From positions 62,001-126,000 of the forward strand of contig JAIEMP010000005.1 in NCBI GenBank assembly GCA_019752045.1: a DNA stretch of 64,000 bases, given 5' to 3'. The stretch's first letter is position 1; each line of letters starts with the position of its first letter. Positions 60,082 to 64,000 of this stretch are shown here, piece after piece. The notes under the pieces were generated by a model. It worked only from the letters and a program-made list of their open reading frames with translations, searched no databases and was not told where the DNA came from. Made by a program: the position numbers and the translations under genes. The DNA is from Chitinophagaceae bacterium. GTDB lineage: Bacteria; Bacteroidota; Bacteroidia; Chitinophagales; Chitinophagaceae.

Positions 60082-60280
60082 AAAGCCGCAAAGGTAAAGG
60101 CTCTTTCAGTTCAACTGCTTCGCAGCAGCACAAACTATTTTTTTATATGAAAAAAATAAAAATGCAGACTTTTTATTGCAGTAAAAAAAAGTTACATTTA
60201 AATCTCCTTCCCTTTTAAGACAGTTTAGCCTTGTGTTCGCCTTTAACTCAACTTTCTTAACTGTTAAAACCAACCATTTT

Positions 60281-61993
60281 ATGCCCAAAGTGATTATACT
60301 TGGCGGCGGTGTAGCGGGAATGAGTGCAGCCCATGAATTAATTGAACGAGGTTTTGAAGTAGAAGTGTACGATCGTCATAAACTCTACGCAGGCGGCAAA
60401 GCAAGAAGTGTACATATTAAAGTACCGGGCGAAGAAAAAGATCAGCCTTTACCCGGCGAGCATGGATTTCGTTTTTTCCCCGGCTTTTATAAACATGTAA
60501 CGGATACCATGAGCCGCATTCCGTTTACAAATAAAGACGGATCAATCGCTACCGTCTTTGATAATCTTACTTCAACCGAACGGGTAATGCTGGCAAGAAA
60601 AGGAAAAGCGCCCATTACTACTGTTGTTAATTTTCCACGTTCTCTCAATGATCTGAAAACAGCGGTTGATTCACTGCATGCCAATACCGGTTTAACTGAA
60701 GAGGAAAAAACCTTTTTTGCCGGAAAGGTTTGGCAACTGATGACTTCCTGTTACGACCGCAGGGCCAATGACTATGAAAAACTCAGCTGGTGGGATTATT
60801 TAGAAGCCGATCGTTTTTCAGATACTTACCGTGCTTTACTGGTGCAGGGATTAACCCGTACACTGGTTGCAGCAAACGCAAAATTTGCAAGCACCAAAAC
60901 CGGCGGTGATATTTTTTTACAACTCATTTTTAATATCGCCAGCCCCGGCACACATACAGATCGTGTATTAAACGGACCGACAACTGAAGTATGGATTAAT
61001 CCATGGTACGATTATCTTACTCAAAAAGGAGTGAAGTATTATAAAAACCATGAAGTAACTGCACTTGAAATGAATGATGGAAAAATTGCAGGAGCTGTTA
61101 TTATAAATAAGAACACACAGCATACCGCAACTGTAACCGGAGATTATTATTTACTGGCCGTGCCAGTTGAACGTGCTGCATCCTTATTATCTGAGCAAAT
61201 TATTAATGCTGATGAAACTTTGCAGGGAATAATAAAACTGGCACCCAGTGTTGCATGGATGAACGGCGTTCAATACTATTTACCTGAAGAAACAACGCTG
61301 GTTGATGGTCATTGCATTTATTCCGATTCGCCCTGGGCTGTAACTTCTATTTCGCAGTTACAATTCTGGAAAGATTACGATATCCATTCAAAAGGCGATG
61401 GAACAATTAAAACCATATTATCGGTTGATGTATCGGATTGGGAAGAAAAAGGATCCAATGGGTTGGCGGCAAAGGAATGCACACATGAGCAGATAAAAGA
61501 TGAGATCTGGAAACAAATCACCGACAGTTTAAATGTAAACGGAAAACAGGTATTGCCAACTAAAACACCCGCTATCTGGCATATTGATGGAGATATTAAA
61601 GCTATACCCGGAGAGCGGGTGAAAGAAAAAGATGAAGAGCCATTGTTGGTTAACACGGTTAACTCCTGGGATTTACGTCCGGATGCTTATACAGCTATCC
61701 CCAATTTTTTTCTGGCAGCAGATTATGTAAAAACATTTACCGATCTGGCAACAATGGAAGGAGCAAATGAAGCAGCACGCAGAGCGGTGAATGCCATTAT
61801 TGATCGTTCAGGTGTAAAAGCACCGTTATGCGAAATATGGAATTTGCATGAACCTGATTTACTGGCTCCATTCAGAAACCATGATGAGCAACGTTATAAT
61901 AAAGGGCTGCCATGGAAACTGTATGAACCATGGTGGCTCAAACTTATCATCGCCATAATCAATTTCTTTAGAAAACTTTTTCGCAAAAAATAA
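60281..61993 (+). CDS. FAD-dependent oxidoreductase, phytoene desaturase/HpnE-like
   Basis: The ATG at 60281 gives 570 residues. An upstream GTG at 60233 would add residues unlike a dinucleotide-binding start. The N-terminal VIILGGGVAGMSAAHELIER binds FAD, and YAGGKARSVHIKVPGEE with EHGFRFFPGFYKHVTDTMSR matches the amine oxidase/carotenoid desaturase family. The C-terminal TDLATMEGANEAARRAVNAI is the second FAD-contact motif. The tail (WWLKLIIAIINFFRKLFRKK) is an amphipathic/hydrophobic membrane anchor. The substrate is probably a lipid or polyprenoid. It lies 11 nt before the 7-TM gene. Confidence 0.88.
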   Translation: MPKVIILGGGVAGMSAAHELIERGFEVEVYDRHKLYAGGKARSVHIKVPGEEKDQPLPGEHGFRFFPGFYKHVTDTMSRIPFTNKDGSIATVFDNLTSTERVMLARKGKAPITTVVNFPRSLNDLKTAVDSLHANTGLTEEEKTFFAGKVWQLMTSCYDRRANDYEKLSWWDYLEADRFSDTYRALLVQGLTRTLVAANAKFASTKTGGDIFLQLIFNIASPGTHTDRVLNGPTTEVWINPWYDYLTQKGVKYYKNHEVTALEMNDGKIAGAVIINKNTQHTATVTGDYYLLAVPVERAASLLSEQIINADETLQGIIKLAPSVAWMNGVQYYLPEETTLVDGHCIYSDSPWAVTSISQLQFWKDYDIHSKGDGTIKTILSVDVSDWEEKGSNGLAAKECTHEQIKDEIWKQITDSLNVNGKQVLPTKTPAIWHIDGDIKAIPGERVKEKDEEPLLVNTVNSWDLRPDAYTAIPNFFLAADYVKTFTDLATMEGANEAARRAVNAIIDRSGVKAPLCEIWNLHEPDLLAPFRNHDEQRYNKGLPWKLYEPWWLKLIIAIINFFRKLFRKK

Positions 61994-62004
61994 AACCCAA
62001 AACC

Positions 62005-62679
62005 ATGTTCGATAAACTTTTTAACACAGCGAAATATTCTGATTTTGTATTGATTACTTTTTTAGCCGGATGTTTATTGTGGGCCGTTGTATATGTTTTT
62101 GTTATTCGGGATATCATAAAACGAAAAGATGTGGGTATTCCCATTATTGCTGTTGCCGGCAATTTTGCATGGGAGTTTTACTGGGGCCTGAGCATTTTTA
62201 TGAAAACAGATATGGGTCTTGCATTTCAGTGGGCTTACTTCATCTGGTTTTTTCTGGATTGTTTTATAGTATACTCCACATTTAAATATGGCTGGAAGCA
62301 GGATATCGATGCATCTGAAAAAAGAAATCATGTTTTTGTTACAGCACTCTGCATTTTAGTATGGGGTGCATTGTTGTATTTCTTTATTCCGCAGTTTGAT
62401 GATCATATCGGCGCATTTACCGGTTGGATAGTGAATGTAAACATGAGTCTTGCATTTGTACTGCAAAAAGTAAAACAACCGGAGTTTGGAACCAACAGAC
62501 TGGTTGCCGTTTTAAAATTAATGGGTACCGGTCTTTGCACAACGGTTGTATATTATAACCTGAGAGAGAACACAACACTGGTTGCCCTCTGTTATATTTT
62601 TGCCATACTCGATCTGATTTATATTTACATGGTATTCACAGGCCCTAAACATCTTGTTCCAAAAGTGGCAGGTAAATAA
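62005..62679 (+). CDS. 7-TM protein resembling Pyr4/PaxB-type membrane terpene cyclases
   Basis: This 224-residue integral membrane protein has about seven helices, the first near 13-33. The pattern resembles Pyr4/PaxB/DmtA-type transmembrane terpene cyclases of about 220-240 residues. An acidic residue sits in helix 2/3 (E57 in AGNFAWEFYWGLS), D85 in WFFLDCFIVY, and D203 in the last helix (YIFAILDLIYIYM). In Pyr4 a Glu in an early helix and an Asp in the last helix are catalytic. The family call is my recognition, not a search result; an unrelated sensor or transporter is possible. It is linked to the oxidoreductase (11 nt) and the kinase (13 nt). Confidence 0.55.
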   Translation: MFDKLFNTAKYSDFVLITFLAGCLLWAVVYVFVIRDIIKRKDVGIPIIAVAGNFAWEFYWGLSIFMKTDMGLAFQWAYFIWFFLDCFIVYSTFKYGWKQDIDASEKRNHVFVTALCILVWGALLYFFIPQFDDHIGAFTGWIVNVNMSLAFVLQKVKQPEFGTNRLVAVLKLMGTGLCTTVVYYNLRENTTLVALCYIFAILDLIYIYMVFTGPKHLVPKVAGK

Positions 62680-62692
62680 ATTTTAAACTTAC

Positions 62693-64000
62693 ATGACAAA
62701 GGGTAATTTGATATATGAGGGGCCTGAATTTCTGATCTACAAAGAAACACTTGATGACTTTCCTGTACCGGTCGTTATTAAACAAATAAAAAGTAAAGAC
62801 GCTTCTACGGAGTTATTGTTACAGTTAAAAAACGAGTTTGAGCAAACGCATGAACTCACGTTGAGTGGTGTAAGAAAAGCTATCCGGCTTCAACAGATGA
62901 ACGGTGCGCCATCCCTTTTGCTTGAGTATGTAGATGGAATTACTTTAAAGGAAGCTTTTTTATTAAGAGACCGGAGCCTGGCCGAATTTTTAAAAGTAGC
63001 GATTCAGATAGCACGTTATACCGGAGAAATTCATCAGCACCAGATCATACATAAAGATTTAAACAGCAAGAATATTCTTGTAAGTAACGATCTGAGTAAA
63101 ATAACGCTTATAGATTTTGGCATTTCAACAAAATTCAATCTCAAGTCCGATTACTCCATTAACCCGGAACGTTTAGAAGGATCACTTGCCTACATGTCGC
63201 CCGAACAAACAGGCCGTATGAACAGGGCAATTGACTCAAGAAGCGATTTGTATTCACTGGGAATTATTTTTTATGAATTGGCAACCGGCCGCCTCCCGTT
63301 TGAAGCATCTGATCCGATAGAATATATTCATTGTCATATTGCCCGCAAGCCCATACCACCGGCACAGATTGATGCCGGCATTCCGGAAGTGTTGTCGAAT
63401 CTCATTATGAAACTGCTGGAGAAAAATGCAGAAAACAGATACCAGTCGGGCTTTGGTATTAAGCATGATCTTGAAATAATTCTGAAACAGCTGGAAACAA
63501 CCGGCAAAGCAGAAATGTTTCAACTGGCACAAAATGATTTTACCGGCAGGTTTATCATTTCACAAAAATTATATGGGAGAGAAAAGGAGTTTGAATTTTT
63601 ACTGGAAACTTTTCGCAAATCAGTAAAAGGAGAATTGCAAACGGCCATTGTGTGCGGTTATTCCGGTGTAGGAAAATCTTCAATCATACATGAAATGCAC
63701 CGGCCTGTAACAGAAGCACAGGGCTATTTTCTCGAAGGCAAATTCGGTCAGTATCAGCGCAACATACCCTATCAGGCATTTATACAGGCCTTTACTTCTT
63801 TTGTAAAACACTTTTTAACAAAAGATAATTATCAGCTCATTGAATGGAAACATAATCTGAAACAAACGTTGGGTGAAAATTTATCACTGTTACTTTCGCT
63901 CATCCCCGATCTTGGGTTGTTACTTGGTGAAGAACAGCCACAGCAAACCAGCCACTCATTTGAATCGCAAAGCCGGTTTAATTACAGCATCATTCAGTTT
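62693..64000 (+). CDS. large Ser/Thr kinase with AAA-type ATPase, N-terminal part
   Basis: Starting at ATG 62693, 436 codons are visible and the frame runs off the window. An Hanks-type kinase domain (about 8-265) shows the VVIKQIK lysine, IIHKDLNSKNILV (HKD instead of HRD), LIDFGISTKF and LAYMSPEQTG, all catalytic features. An ATPase domain then begins (YGREKEFEFLLETF, then Walker A CGYSGVGKSSIIHEM). Proteins of this plan usually continue with GAF and histidine kinase or cyclase domains. It lies 13 nt after the 7-TM gene, suggesting cotranscription. The membership of one pathway is inferred. Confidence 0.9.
   Translation, partial: MTKGNLIYEGPEFLIYKETLDDFPVPVVIKQIKSKDASTELLLQLKNEFEQTHELTLSGVRKAIRLQQMNGAPSLLLEYVDGITLKEAFLLRDRSLAEFLKVAIQIARYTGEIHQHQIIHKDLNSKNILVSNDLSKITLIDFGISTKFNLKSDYSINPERLEGSLAYMSPEQTGRMNRAIDSRSDLYSLGIIFYELATGRLPFEASDPIEYIHCHIARKPIPPAQIDAGIPEVLSNLIMKLLEKNAENRYQSGFGIKHDLEIILKQLETTGKAEMFQLAQNDFTGRFIISQKLYGREKEFEFLLETFRKSVKGELQTAIVCGYSGVGKSSIIHEMHRPVTEAQGYFLEGKFGQYQRNIPYQAFIQAFTSFVKHFLTKDNYQLIEWKHNLKQTLGENLSLLLSLIPDLGLLLGEEQPQQTSHSFESQSRFNYSIIQF

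Noticed and set aside
1-64000. tRNA, rRNA and riboswitch genes
   Set aside because: I scanned the larger intergenic gaps and saw no cloverleaf, rRNA-like segment or known riboswitch core. A covariance-model search would be needed to be certain.

Overview
The window looks like the chromosome of a Bacteroidota bacterium, most likely Chitinophagaceae. The evidence is a complete Alternative Complex III plus cytochrome c oxidase locus, a gliding/type IX secretion style adhesin–PorP/SprF–OmpA trio, TAnnTTTG-type promoter boxes, many secreted peptidases and amidohydrolases, and families of short palindromic intergenic repeats. The genus is inferred only. I saw no rRNA, tRNA, CRISPR array or prophage.

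Layout. 1-7.1 kb: a two-component pair (LytTR regulator and the start of a TPR protein), an M19 dipeptidase divergent from a GNAT acetyltransferase, a FIST sensor with a GAF-like partner, and a secreted kinase-like protein. 7.4-15.3 kb: an S9 peptidase, then a minus-strand cluster read as PLP decarboxylase, FIST sensor, histidine kinase, and response regulator fused to a nucleotide cyclase. 15.3-23.5 kb: a SnoaL-like protein, a second dipeptidase/GNAT pair that is a paralogous copy of the first, two methyltransferases, purN, and small hypothetical genes. 23.8-40.1 kb: the respiratory operon actABCDEF, coxB, coxA, ctaB, two subunit III genes, subunit IV, SCO and DUF420, which carries electrons from quinol through ACIII to a heme-copper oxidase. 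40.3-47.3 kb: a repeat-rich adhesin with a gliding-type C-terminal domain, its PorP/SprF partner and an OmpA/PD40 protein. 47.4-50 kb: two TlpA-like thioredoxins. 50-52 kb: a scarred accessory patch with a gene fragment, a broken REP-associated transposase (RAYT), a lipoprotein and an ORF6N remnant. 52-60 kb: a TolB/amidohydrolase fusion, a toxin-antitoxin pair, a D-aminoacylase, an alkyltransferase-like protein with a DUF5522 partner, and trmB. 60.2-64 kb: an apparent operon of an FAD oxidoreductase, a 7-TM protein resembling Pyr4/PaxB membrane terpene cyclases, and a large Ser/Thr kinase-ATPase cut by the window edge.

The most unusual signal is the repeat biology. Short palindromes lie between genes, including inside the respiratory operon. 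They also lie inside or across the ends of coding sequences, where they supply stop codons or in-frame peptide inserts. One 22-bp palindrome sits exactly in the HUH catalytic motif of the RAYT transposase, the class of enzyme thought to move such repeats. That transposase is itself flanked by inverted stem-loops and abuts a 190-bp fragment of the neighbouring amidohydrolase gene.

Two other regions deserve attention. One is the decarboxylase–FIST–kinase–cyclase cluster, a possible amino-acid/amine sensing circuit. The other is the oxidoreductase–membrane cyclase–kinase operon, a possible terpenoid locus.
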